From the NCBI GenBank assembly GCA_016722525.1, contig JADKJB010000003.1, forward strand, positions 124,001 through 188,000: a stretch of 64,000 nt of DNA, read 5' to 3'. This stretch comes from Bacteroidota bacterium (GTDB lineage: Bacteria; Bacteroidota; Bacteroidia; AKYH767-A; OLB10). Positions 19,047 through 27,844 of this stretch are shown here, piece by piece. Made by a program: the position numbers and the translations under genes. The notes beneath the pieces are model-generated. The model did not search any database, was not told the DNA's origin, and was given only the letters and a program-made list of their open reading frames with translations. Within the stretch, counting starts at the first letter, position 1. Each line of letters starts with the position of its first letter.

Positions 19047-19969
19047 ATGAAAAAGTTGTTATTGAAAATGTGTGGTGTTATAATTTTTATGGGTTTATTC
19101 TATTTTGTGGGTCTTCTCTGTCTGGGATTTTTTGCCCCTCCTTATTTGAGAAAAAATCTGATTTTCCCAATCGGGGGATACGGGCATTTAAATTCAAGAA
19201 TGCAGGATGTAAAAAATGTCAACAATGTAGATATTCTTTTTTTGGGCTCTTCACATGCCTATCGTGAATTTGATACCAGAATTTTTAAGGCTCAGGGATA
19301 TAAATCTTTCAATTTAGGTTCGAGCGGACAAACTCCATTGCAAACAGTGGTGCTTTTGAAAAGATACCTGCACTCCCTCCATCCTAAGCTTGTGGTGTAC
19401 GAAGTGTATCCTGCAACTTTTACTTTTGATGGAGTTGAAGCGGCTATTGATCTTATTGCGAATGATAGAGTTGGTTGGGATACCTATAAAATGGCGTTTT
19501 CTCTAAATGACATTTTAACTTATAATACACTGCTTTATGCATCTTTGTGTCAGCTTTTAGAGTATACCAGAATTTTGAGGAAGCTCAAAATGTAAATGAT
19601 GATTATTATGTGAGAGGCGGTGGGTTTGTTGAAAAAAAATTGTCCAGATTTGAAAATAGGAAACACCCTGTCGAAAAATGGAACCTGGATGCTGGTCAGT
19701 TAAAAGCCTTTGAAAGTGTTATTCGTTTTTTGAAACAGGAAAAGTGCAATTTTGTGCTCGTTCAGGCTCCGGTTACTCGCAGTTTGTACCATGCTAAAAC
19801 CAATAATAGCGAAATAGATACTTTCTTTTCCACTTATGGCCGTTATTTCAATTTCAATGAAGTTGCTTTACCACTTGACGATTCTCTGCATTTCTACGAC
19901 TCCGATCATCTGAATCAAGAGGGGGTAGTTATTTTTAATACTGCTTTTATTAAAGCAATGAATTTTTGA
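19047..19969 (+). CDS. SGNH-hydrolase-like partner of the MBOAT protein (one frameshift)
   Basis: N-terminal membrane anchor (residues 1-30), then ILFLGSSHAYREFD, where GSSH replaces the classic GDS block. YDSDHLNQEG near the end carries the Asp-x-x-His pair. The frame breaks at the TTT run 19544-19546; one added T gives YASFVSAFRVYQ and joins the second half. About 308 residues after repair. By analogy with AlgX/AlgJ it would transfer acyl groups in the periplasm to a glycan received through the MBOAT protein. The spacing of three bases to the MBOAT gene supports this. Confidence 0.7.
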
Positions 19970-20213
19970 TTAGTAGCCATTGTACTTTGTAAATTCATTT
20001 TTACCACATGAAAGCGGGAGTATTTATACGTTTTACTTAATTGATGCTACACGTTTATTTTAACTGTTTGCTGAGCTCTCGTGCAACAGATCTTTGGTAT
20101 TCAGAATGCAACACTTTTTAAAATACATCAGATTTTTTCATTTTTGATAAATTGTTCTACTTTTGATTAGTCTGAACTCAAAACCCGGGCTCGCTATTAT
20201 TGGTACTTCTTAA

Positions 20214-20648
20214 ATGAAATATACTACTCAAATCGTTATTAAATCGCCAATTGCAACAGTGGTTAACTTGTTTGATAACCCCGACAATTTAAAAAAATGG
20301 ATGAAGGGTCTCGAAAGCTTTGAGCATTTAAATGGAGTTCAAGGACAGCCGGGAGCAAAATCGAAGCTCACTTTTGTTATAGGTAAAAGAAAAATGGAGA
20401 TGATTGAAACTATTACCGTCCGCAATCTCCCTCAAGAATTTTCCGGCACTTATGAGGCCAATGGTGTTTTTAATAAAATCAGTAATAAATTTATTCCCAT
20501 CTCTGAAAATAGTACGCAATATATTTCCGAAAATGATGTTCAATTTTCTGGTGTAATGAAGTTGTTTGGATGGATGATGCAAGGTGCATTTAAAAAACAG
20601 ACACGTACATTCCTGAATGATTTTAAAAACTTTGCTGAAAAGGAATAG
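20214..20648 (+). CDS. SRPBCC-family lipid-binding protein
   Basis: 144 residues with the START/SRPBCC helix-grip pattern: TQIVIKSPIATVVNLFDNPDNLKKWMKGLESFE, a central KSKLTFVIGKRKMEMIETI strand pair, and a C-terminal helix QTRTFLNDFKNFAEKE. Such proteins bind hydrophobic ligands; no catalytic role can be assigned. A second SRPBCC gene follows 44 bases on in the same direction. Confidence 0.65.
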   Translation: MKYTTQIVIKSPIATVVNLFDNPDNLKKWMKGLESFEHLNGVQGQPGAKSKLTFVIGKRKMEMIETITVRNLPQEFSGTYEANGVFNKISNKFIPISENSTQYISENDVQFSGVMKLFGWMMQGAFKKQTRTFLNDFKNFAEKE

Positions 20649-20692
20649 CAATGCAAAAAACATAATTACTCACTTACCTAAAATACAAACAC

Positions 20693-21231
20693 ATGAAAAT
20701 CGTAAAAAAAATTCTTATCATTATTGCTGCCTTGGTTGTTTTTTCTCTGATTATTGGTTTGTTCTACAAAAAGGAATATGCTGTTGAACGGGAAATTGTC
20801 ATTAATAAACCTGTAACAGAAGTGTTTGCGTACATAAAATTAATTAAGAACCAGGACTATTACAGCGTCTGGAACATGAAAGATCCTGCCTCTATCCGAG
20901 AATCAAAAGGTACTGATGGAACTGTTGGTTATGTGTATTCCTGGGATAGTAAAATGGATGATGTAGGTAAAGGAGACCAGGAATTAGTTAAGATTGTTGA
21001 AAACGAAAGACTCGAAATGGAGCTGCGATTCAAAAAACCATTTGAAGCAACAGGCTATGGTTATTTTGCAACTGATCAGATAACCCCAAATCAAACAAAA
21101 GTGAAATGGGGATTTAGTGGCAAAATGCTTATCCAAGTAATCTGATGCTCTTATTTATGAATATGGATAAGAACCTTGGAAATGATTTAGCAGCCGGATT
21201 AACTAATCTGAAAAACAACTTAGAAAAGTAA
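20693..21231 (+). CDS. SRPBCC-family protein with N-terminal membrane anchor (one frameshift)
   Basis: Residues 5-24 form a membrane segment (IIAALVVFSLIIGLFY). The rest is an SRPBCC domain: VEREIVINKPVTEVFAYIK, then YYSVWNMKDP. The frame ends early at 21145. Adding one T at 21129-21131 gives KMLYPSNLMLLFMNMDKNLGNDL and a normal helical end at 21231, about 179 residues. The neighbour upstream is in the same family. It is followed directly by a CTTAGCG/CACGCAAAG repeat element. Confidence 0.65.
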
Positions 21232-21253
21232 AAGTTTACTTTAGTACGAAGCG

Positions 21254-21405
21254 CTCTTAGCGCCTTAGCGTCTTTGCGTGAAAATCCTGCAGCTTCACGC
21301 AAAGGCGCAAAAACGCAAAGGTTTTAATAGCGTGGTAGGTGAAGGGGATCGAAGTTGTACCTCTTAGCGCCTTAGCGTCTTTGCGTGAAAATCCTGCAGC
21401 TTCAC
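21254..21405. repeat. Paired 45-base direct repeats with hairpins (CTTTGCGTGAA family)
   Basis: An identical 45-base segment starting CTCTTAGCGCC lies at 21254-21298 and 21361-21405. A perfect 11-base inverted pair CTTTGCGTGAA (21272-21282) / TTCACGCAAAG (21294-21304) forms a hairpin. The words match the element at 5726-5934. It lies between the convergent SRPBCC and RCK genes and could act as a terminator as well. Confidence 0.8.
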
Positions 21406-21490
21406 TACTTTTCCTAATATCAAATACACATCTCTTCCTTTGAAAAGATAATAAGTATTGCTTTTGTCGCAGGAAACAAATACAAATTGA

Positions 21491-22186
21491 CTACTGGTTT
21501 ATTTCAATAAAACGCTCAATATCTTTTACAAGGCCAAAAACAATTATTGTATCCGACTCAATCAAAACTGTTTCAGAATTCGGTACACCAAGAATATGAC
21601 ATTCTTTTAAAACTTCCCCGTCCCTTACTACTTCAGTTTCTCTTTTTAATGTGATGAGGTTCAGGTTATATTTACTTCTTAAATTTATGTCACCAAGACT
21701 GCGATTTGCCATGGTACGAGGTGTTTTAATTTCTACAATTTCGTAATTGTCGGGTAGCATCAATGACGTCAAGATGTTTGGATTCAGCAATCTTTCAGCA
21801 ACCGCTAAGCCTACATCATTTTCAGGAGATAAAATTTCAGATACTCCAATTTTTTCAAGTATTTGGCGTTGATGTTTGCCATTGGCGCGAGCCATAATAC
21901 GTTTCACCTTTAATTCCATTAATTGTACTACACAAAGCATTAATGCTTCAAAATCTTTACCTATAGCTACCACCACAGCATCCATATCCTGTATGTTCTG
22001 CGATCGTAACACCCGTATGTCAGTGGCATCCATACAAACAGCATACGAAACTTCATCTTTAATGTCTTCGATGTGGTCTTCGCTGCTGTCCATTGCCAGT
22101 ACTTCAGCGCCTCTTAAAGCAAGTGTACGTGCAATGGCGTTTCCAAATTGCCCTAACCCTATTACTGCAAATTTGTATTGTGACAT
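21491..22186 (-). CDS. K+ channel/transporter RCK subunit (KtrA/TrkA type)
   Basis: 231 residues: an RCK_N Rossmann domain (FAVIGLGQFGNAIARTLALRG, acidic turn AMDSSEDHIEDI) to about residue 135, then an RCK_C domain (IVEIKTPRTMANRSLGDINL to the end). It binds NAD(H) or ATP and gates a potassium translocating subunit (KtrB/TrkH). No such membrane subunit is in the window, so the partner must be elsewhere. Confidence 0.85.
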   Translation of the reverse strand: MSQYKFAVIGLGQFGNAIARTLALRGAEVLAMDSSEDHIEDIKDEVSYAVCMDATDIRVLRSQNIQDMDAVVVAIGKDFEALMLCVVQLMELKVKRIMARANGKHQRQILEKIGVSEILSPENDVGLAVAERLLNPNILTSLMLPDNYEIVEIKTPRTMANRSLGDINLRSKYNLNLITLKRETEVVRDGEVLKECHILGVPNSETVLIESDTIIVFGLVKDIERFIEINQ

Positions 22187-22219
22187 AGTTGATCAAATAA
22201 TGTAAAGAATATATTTCAT

Positions 22220-22330
22220 TTTTAACAAGTTGCAATTAACAAGTGACAAGTGTCCAGATGTGTCCAGTTGGCAGTGGGAGTTATTAATGACAATTGACTT
22301 TTTCACTAACCCATCAACCCACTAACCTAT
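22220..22330. repeat. Degenerate word array between the RCK and PLP-enzyme genes
   Basis: AACAAGTGACAAGTGTCCAG (22236 on) is the heptamer vocabulary in reverse orientation. CACTAACCCATCAACCCACTAACC just before the PLP-enzyme stop is a related word run. Less regular than the other arrays. Confidence 0.45.
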
Positions 22331-22332
22331 GA

Positions 22333-23473
22333 CTATTTCTCCAACGCCTGTTTTAAATCTTCAATCAAATCCTCAACATCTTCAATTCCTACACTCAAAC
22401 GAATCAGTGAATCTAACACACCTGATTTCTCTCTCTTCTTTAGGAATGCTTGCATGTGTCATAGAGGCAGGATGTCCGATAAGCGATTCCACTCCGCCAA
22501 GTGATTCGGCTAATGCAAATACCTTTGTAGCTGCTGCCACTTTGAAAGCATCTTCCATGGAATTCCCCTTCATAATAAAGGAGAGCATTCCTCCAAAATC
22601 ACGCATCTGTTCTTTCGCAATTTTGTGGTTGGGATGATCTTCAAAACCCGGCCAGTAAACTTTATCAATTCTAGGATGATTTTTTAAAAAGTGTGCAATC
22701 TCTTTTCCGTTTTTGCAATGCGCCTGCATTCGTACATGTAGGGTTTTTAATCCACGAATAACAAGAAAGCTGTCCATGGGCCCAGGTACCGGTCCACAGG
22801 AATTGGTGATAAAAGCCAGTTCTTCGTATAGCTTATCATCGTTAGTGCAGGCAGCACCCATCACTACATCCGAATGCCCGCCTAAATATTTGGTTGCCGA
22901 ATGCATTACAATGCTCGCCCCAAGATCGAGTGGGTTCTGTAAGTAGGGCGATGCAAAAGTGTTGTCAACAACTAAAATTAAATTATGAAGCTTCGCTATT
23001 TCAGAACAAACTTTTATATCAATAATTTTCATTAATGGATTTGTAGGGGTTTCCACCCACAACATCCTGGTGTTTTCGTTTACATGCTTACGAATGTCAT
23101 TGGCATCATGCATGTTCACAAAATGAAATTTGATACCAAAATGAGCAAAAACTTTGGTAAACATCCGGTATGAACCTCCATATATATCGTCGGTAGCTAT
23201 CACCTCATCTCCCGGACGCAGCAATTTCAATATGGTATCTTCGGCACCCTGACCGCTGGAAAAGCATAAACCATATTTTGCGTTTTCCAGTGAAGCAATA
23301 CATTTCTCCAATGCAACTCGGGTTGGATTTTTTCCACGCGCATAAGCATATCCTTTATGCTTCCCCGGCGACTCTTGAACGTATGTGGAGGTTTGATATA
23401 TAGGTGTCATTATTGCACCTGTGGTAGGATCCGGTTCTTGCCCGGCATGTATGGCTCTCGTTCCAAATTTCAT
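22333..23473 (-). CDS. Cys/Met-metabolism PLP enzyme (cystathionine gamma-synthase/lyase), frameshifted near the end
   Basis: About 380 residues from ATG 23473 (FGTRAIHAGQEPDPTTGAI). PLP Lys lies in SATKYLGGHSDVVMG, and VETPTNPLMKIIDI and the GLCFSSGQGA loop are family hallmarks. It makes or cleaves cystathionine in trans-sulfuration; which direction cannot be decided here. The C-terminus changes frame at the AAA run (plus TTT 22426-22428): two missing A residues (or one extra) explain it, giving IPKEEREKSG then LIRLSVGIEDVEDLIEDLK and a TAG at 22333-22335. Confidence 0.8.
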
Positions 23474-23644
23474 AATTCTATTTTGCCCCAAAATTACTTA
23501 ATTATCCCGTATCCCCATCCTGGTCCCTCACCAACTCCATGCTCCCTTTCATTCAAGCGAAATAAACTTTTCCCTTTTACCGTTTGTTCAACTCCTTATT
23601 GCTTTTTTATCCGTCTTGAAATAGGATAAAACCGGAAAAAACTG

Positions 23645-23652
23645 TAATTTTG
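23645..23652 (+). promoter_or_regulatory. Candidate -7 promoter box of dxs
   Basis: TAATTTTG matches TAnnTTTG, 21 bases before the dxs ATG. No well-spaced -33 TTG is seen. Confidence 0.4.
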
Positions 23653-23673
23653 TCACTCTCTCCAATATTTTAG

Positions 23674-25593
23674 ATGGAAGTCCAACCCGGAAAACTTCTT
23701 CAAAACATAGAGTTCCCAGCTGATTTACGGAAACTCAAAGAAGATCAACTCATTCAAGTCTGTGATGAATTGAGACAATATATTATTGATATTGTTTCTG
23801 TTAATGGTGGTCATTTCGGCGCAAGTTTAGGTGTCGTGGAACTGACCGTAGCATTGCATTATGCTTTTAATACCCCTGATGATCAATTAGTTTGGGATGT
23901 TGGCCACCAGGCCTATGGCCATAAAATACTCACTGGCCGCCGTAATGTATTTCATACCAATCGTATTTATAATGGCATCTCCGGCTTCCCCAAAAGAGCT
24001 GAAAGTGAATACGATACATTTGGTGTTGGCCATTCATCTACTTCTATCTCTGCCGCCCTGGGAATGTCTGTGGCTTCCCGTTTAAAAGGGGATAAAAACC
24101 GCCAGCATATTGCTGTAATTGGCGACGGCGCCATGACTGCCGGCCTTGCTTTTGAAGGGTTGAATCATGGTGGTGTTGAAAATTCTAATCTTTTAGTGGT
24201 GCTCAACGATAATTGTATGAGCATTGATCCAAATGTGGGAGCATTGAAAGAATACCTCACTGATATTGCCACCTCGCACACCTATAACAAAGTAAAAGAT
24301 GAGGTTTGGAATATTCTTGGTAAAATCAGTAAGTTCGGACCCAATGCTCAAGCAATTGCACAAAAATTTGAAAATGCCCTTAAATCAGCTATCCTCAAAC
24401 AAAGTAATATGTTTGAATCGCTCCAGTTTAGATATTTCGGCCCTATCGATGGCCATGATGTGAACCACCTTGTTAAGGTATTTAATGACTTAAAAGATAT
24501 TCCCGGACCTAAAATTTTGCATTGCGTTACCGTTAAAGGTAAAGGCTATGAGCTCGCTGAAAAAGATCAAACAAGGTGGCATGCTCCCGGTTTATTCGAT
24601 AAAATAAGTGGTGAAATTTTTAAGCCCGTTGAAAATGGCCCGAAGCCTCCAAAATATCAGGATGTTTTTGGAAATACTTTGGTAGAGCTTGCGTTGAAAA
24701 ATAAAAAAATTGTTGGAATTACTCCTGCTATGCCCTCCGGTTGTTCTATGAATATTATGATGAAAGAACTTCCCGAAAGAGCTTTTGATGTGGGTATTGC
24801 TGAACAGCACGCTGTAACTTTTTCAGCCGGAATGGCCACACAGGGATTGATTCCTTTTTGTAATATTTATTCTTCGTTTATGCAACGCGCTTACGATCAG
24901 GTGGTGCATGATGTTGCCTTGCAAAACTTGCATGTAGTTTTTTGTCTCGATCGTGGTGGCTTAGCTGGTGCTGATGGCCCTACTCACCATGGCGTATTCG
25001 ATTTCGCCTTCTTCCGGTGCATTCCAAATATGGTAGTGTCGGCTCCAATGAATGAAGAAGAATTACGTAATTTAATGTATTCTGCTTCACTGCATAATGG
25101 ACCCTATTCGATTCGGTATCCAAGAGGAAATGGTGTAATGATAGATTGGAAAACACCTCTGAAAAAAATTCCTGCAGGCAAAGGAATTAAAATGAGAGGC
25201 GGGGAAGAAATTGCTATCCTGACCATCGGTCACCCTGGTAATTTTGCCATCCAGGCATGCGATTTGCTCGCCAAAGAAGGGTTTTATCCGGCTCATTATA
25301 ATATGCGTTTCGTGAAACCTCTTGATGCTATTTTGTTGCATGAAGTTTTTACTACCTATAAAAAAATTATTACTGTCGAAGATCATTCTATTCAAGGTGG
25401 TTTTGGTAGTGCCGTTGCCGAATTTATGATCGATAATGGGTATATGGCGCAAATATCCAGACTGGGAGTCCCCGATAGATTTATTGAACATGGCGAACAA
25501 AAAGAATTGTATGAAGAGTGTGGTTTTGATACCAACGCTATTATGAACGCCGTTCGTAAATTGGTTGGATCTGCCTACCTGATTTCAAGCTGA
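23674..25593 (+). CDS. dxs: 1-Deoxy-D-xylulose-5-phosphate synthase
   Basis: 639 residues, full length. It joins pyruvate and glyceraldehyde 3-phosphate, the first step of the MEP route to isoprenoids. The thiamine-diphosphate motif is GDGAMTAGLAFEGLNH (residues about 152-167). VWDVGHQAYGHKILTGRR, GLAGADGPTHHG and the C-terminal transketolase domain (VEDHSIQGGFGSAVAEF) are all present. It could feed the isoprenoid supply for the CrtI-like gene at 1.6 kb, though every MEP organism needs it. It appears to be a single-gene unit. Confidence 0.95.
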   Translation: MEVQPGKLLQNIEFPADLRKLKEDQLIQVCDELRQYIIDIVSVNGGHFGASLGVVELTVALHYAFNTPDDQLVWDVGHQAYGHKILTGRRNVFHTNRIYNGISGFPKRAESEYDTFGVGHSSTSISAALGMSVASRLKGDKNRQHIAVIGDGAMTAGLAFEGLNHGGVENSNLLVVLNDNCMSIDPNVGALKEYLTDIATSHTYNKVKDEVWNILGKISKFGPNAQAIAQKFENALKSAILKQSNMFESLQFRYFGPIDGHDVNHLVKVFNDLKDIPGPKILHCVTVKGKGYELAEKDQTRWHAPGLFDKISGEIFKPVENGPKPPKYQDVFGNTLVELALKNKKIVGITPAMPSGCSMNIMMKELPERAFDVGIAEQHAVTFSAGMATQGLIPFCNIYSSFMQRAYDQVVHDVALQNLHVVFCLDRGGLAGADGPTHHGVFDFAFFRCIPNMVVSAPMNEEELRNLMYSASLHNGPYSIRYPRGNGVMIDWKTPLKKIPAGKGIKMRGGEEIAILTIGHPGNFAIQACDLLAKEGFYPAHYNMRFVKPLDAILLHEVFTTYKKIITVEDHSIQGGFGSAVAEFMIDNGYMAQISRLGVPDRFIEHGEQKELYEECGFDTNAIMNAVRKLVGSAYLISS

Positions 25594-25796
25594 TAGGTTT
25601 TTTCCCCGGTTCAGAAAGTTTGATTTTAGTACTATTTTCAGAAGAATATCAATTTTAAGTCATTGTTATACAGTTAATTACAACTATTCCCCGCTGACTG
25701 TAATCAGGGTTCCCGATTTTCACCTTGATTTATTTATATTTTAGTAGTACTTTTAAACCTCTAATTCTTGTTAAACTTAAATAAAACATAAAAAAA

Positions 25797-26225
25797 ATGA
25801 AATACATCAGCACTCTGTTTGTAATGATAGCATTATTTTCCGTAGGAACCGTTAATGCACAATCAGCCTCTAAATTAAATGGCACCAGTTATACTTTCGT
25901 GATGAAAGATGCTGTTAACGGTGGTGAAGAAACATTTGATCAAATTACTTTTGAAAACAATCAAGTGAGTTCTCAATCATTTAGTAAAACTGGTTTCACC
26001 AGTGGAAAATTTATTGAAAAAAATGGAGTAAACACTTCTAATTTTGAATTTACTTTGACAAGCCCTACTGAAGGAACACGTTTGTATAGAGGAAAAGTGG
26101 AAGGCAACAATATTGATGGTATGATTATTATTACAAATAAAAGCGGACAACAAGTTACTTACGCTTTGCGCGGAATGAATACTGCCGAATGGAATCGTAC
26201 ACAGGAAATGAAGAAAGCTAAATAA
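25797..26225 (+). CDS. Small secreted lipocalin-like protein, unknown function
   Basis: 142 residues with a signal peptide 1-21 (ends VNAQ). The mature part alternates short beta strands (YTFVMKDAVNGGEETFDQITFENN, FEFTLTSPTEGTRLYRGKVEGNNIDGMIII), as in small periplasmic beta-barrel or lipocalin-like proteins. No ligand site is recognised. A strong terminator follows 20 bases after the stop. Confidence 0.6.
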   Translation: MKYISTLFVMIALFSVGTVNAQSASKLNGTSYTFVMKDAVNGGEETFDQITFENNQVSSQSFSKTGFTSGKFIEKNGVNTSNFEFTLTSPTEGTRLYRGKVEGNNIDGMIIITNKSGQQVTYALRGMNTAEWNRTQEMKKAK

Positions 26226-26245
26226 ATTAGTTTATTCCAAAGTTT

Positions 26246-26276
26246 AAAGGCCGTTACAATCGTAACGGCCTTTTTT
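26246..26276. terminator. Bidirectional intrinsic terminator
   Basis: Perfect stem AAAGGCCGTTAC / GTAACGGCCTTT with a T run on the plus side and an A run on the other. It serves the plus-strand secreted protein and, after repair of its end, the convergent T9SS gene. Confidence 0.9.
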
Positions 26277-26304
26277 ATTGCTGATAGTATTCAATAAGTT
26301 TGTA

Positions 26305-27731
26305 TTATTCAAGCAACATAATTTTCTTGCTTGCAGTTTTCCTTTGTTGGAAATTATCATAACTGAATATATACCATTTCCCAATGAAGAAATATCTATT
26401 TTCCCTGAAGGGGCAATAGAAAATGTACTCCAAACCATTTCCCCTATGGGGTTGTATATTTTAACAGCGGAAACATTAGTTGCATTATTTAAAAATAGTT
26501 GGCCGGAAGAGGGATTGGGAAAAATAGAAAAATCAAATGAACTATTTTCAGGTATTCCTGTATTCAATAGCACGGGTATTGACGAAGAAAAACACCCGTT
26601 GGAATCAGTAACAATAACATAATAAGTACCATTCTGAGTAGCAATATATTCGTTGTTATTTGTGCCAAGTACAAAAATACTGTCGCGATACCAGGTGTAA
26701 CTGATATAGCCCGGAGTGGCTATTAACGTATCTCCAAAAGACGTTAGTAGTGGGGTTGCAGGATTGGAATAAACGGTAACTGCATTCATGGTTATAGTAT
26801 CCGTGCCGGCAGCACTCCCAACAATTAATGTTACAGGATAGGTGCCTGGAACAGGATAGCAAACATTGGTTGGGTTCTGTTGTGTTGAAAATGCAGTTGT
26901 AGCTCCTTGAAAAATCCATAACCAATTAGTAGGGCTTCCTGAAGAAACATCCGTGTAATTCACGCACATTCCTTCACAAAAGGCACTATCTGAAACCGTA
27001 AAGGCAGCTACCGGAGCAGCAACTGAATTTTCAGCGGTAATTAAAATTTCGTCAATTCCGAATGCCGGATCTGTAGCATTAAAAGTTACGTTATTCACAA
27101 ACCTGAATCCAAATCGTAAGGTGTTTTGCCCTGCAAATGCTGGCAAGGCAATTTGTTGCTGCACCCAGGTAGGCTGATTGTTGAACTGTGTGGGGTTCGC
27201 GTTTACTAAGGTCCAGCTGGCTCCGCTGTTGCTGCTGTAATACAATTCTCCAAAGGAGTTGCTGCCTCCTCCACACAGCCACCAGAAGGAAATGATTACT
27301 GTTGAGAAACCTGTTGTTGTCAGGTCCTGATTCATCGCTGCAAAATAACTCTCGTCGCCTCCGCAAAATCCATTTGCAGCCAAAAAGGAATTGTTGAATA
27401 TGCCCGATGCCTGGGCCGCATCGCTGGAAATGTGCAAATAGGAAGTGCTGGATCCCCCTGTTGAACCTACAGGTTGACTTTGGGTAGTAGGGATGTTAAA
27501 TGTGGTGGGAATTCCAGCGCAAATTAATTGGCCGCTTCCCCCCTGATAGGCATCATTGATTACCCATTGATTGTATCCTGTTGCAGCATCGACTCCCCCT
27601 TCATCAGAGGTATTTAAGGTGAAAGAGCCTCCTCCGGTTTGGAATCGTTCGTAAAATAAGGTGTCGATGGTTTGAGAATAACTGTTCGAAAACCCTAATA
27701 CGAGTAGCAATTGAAATAAGAGTTTTTTCAT
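26305..27731 (-). CDS. PKD-domain protein with T9SS sorting tail (frameshift at last residues)
   Basis: About 476 residues from ATG 27731 (KKLLFQLLLVLGFSNSYSQ is the signal peptide). The first half is a jelly-roll-like adhesion or carbohydrate-binding region (FSTVIISFWWLCGGGSNSFGELYYSSNSG broken by strands). A PKD-like domain starts at AAFTVSDSAFCEGMC. The T9SS type A tail is FDFSIFPNPSSGQLFL, GEMVWSTF, LGNGIYSVMI. The open frame runs through the terminator to 26244. One added A at 26322-26325 gives the usual end ARKIMLLE with TAA at 26305-26307. Secreted across the outer membrane. Confidence 0.8.
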
Positions 27732-27844
27732 AGGTTTGTTTTTATCTTTGTGAAAGCTAAAATACAAAAAATAACTTATCTAACTCTTGGTTTCAGGGTC
27801 TTCAATTATATAGTTTTGTTTTGAAATTAGTTAATTCACTTTTT

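Noticed and set aside
26244..26304. C-terminal extension of the T9SS protein through the terminator
   Set aside because: Repairing one A restores the usual sorting-domain end before the hairpin; the extension has Cys/Asn-rich non-family sequence.
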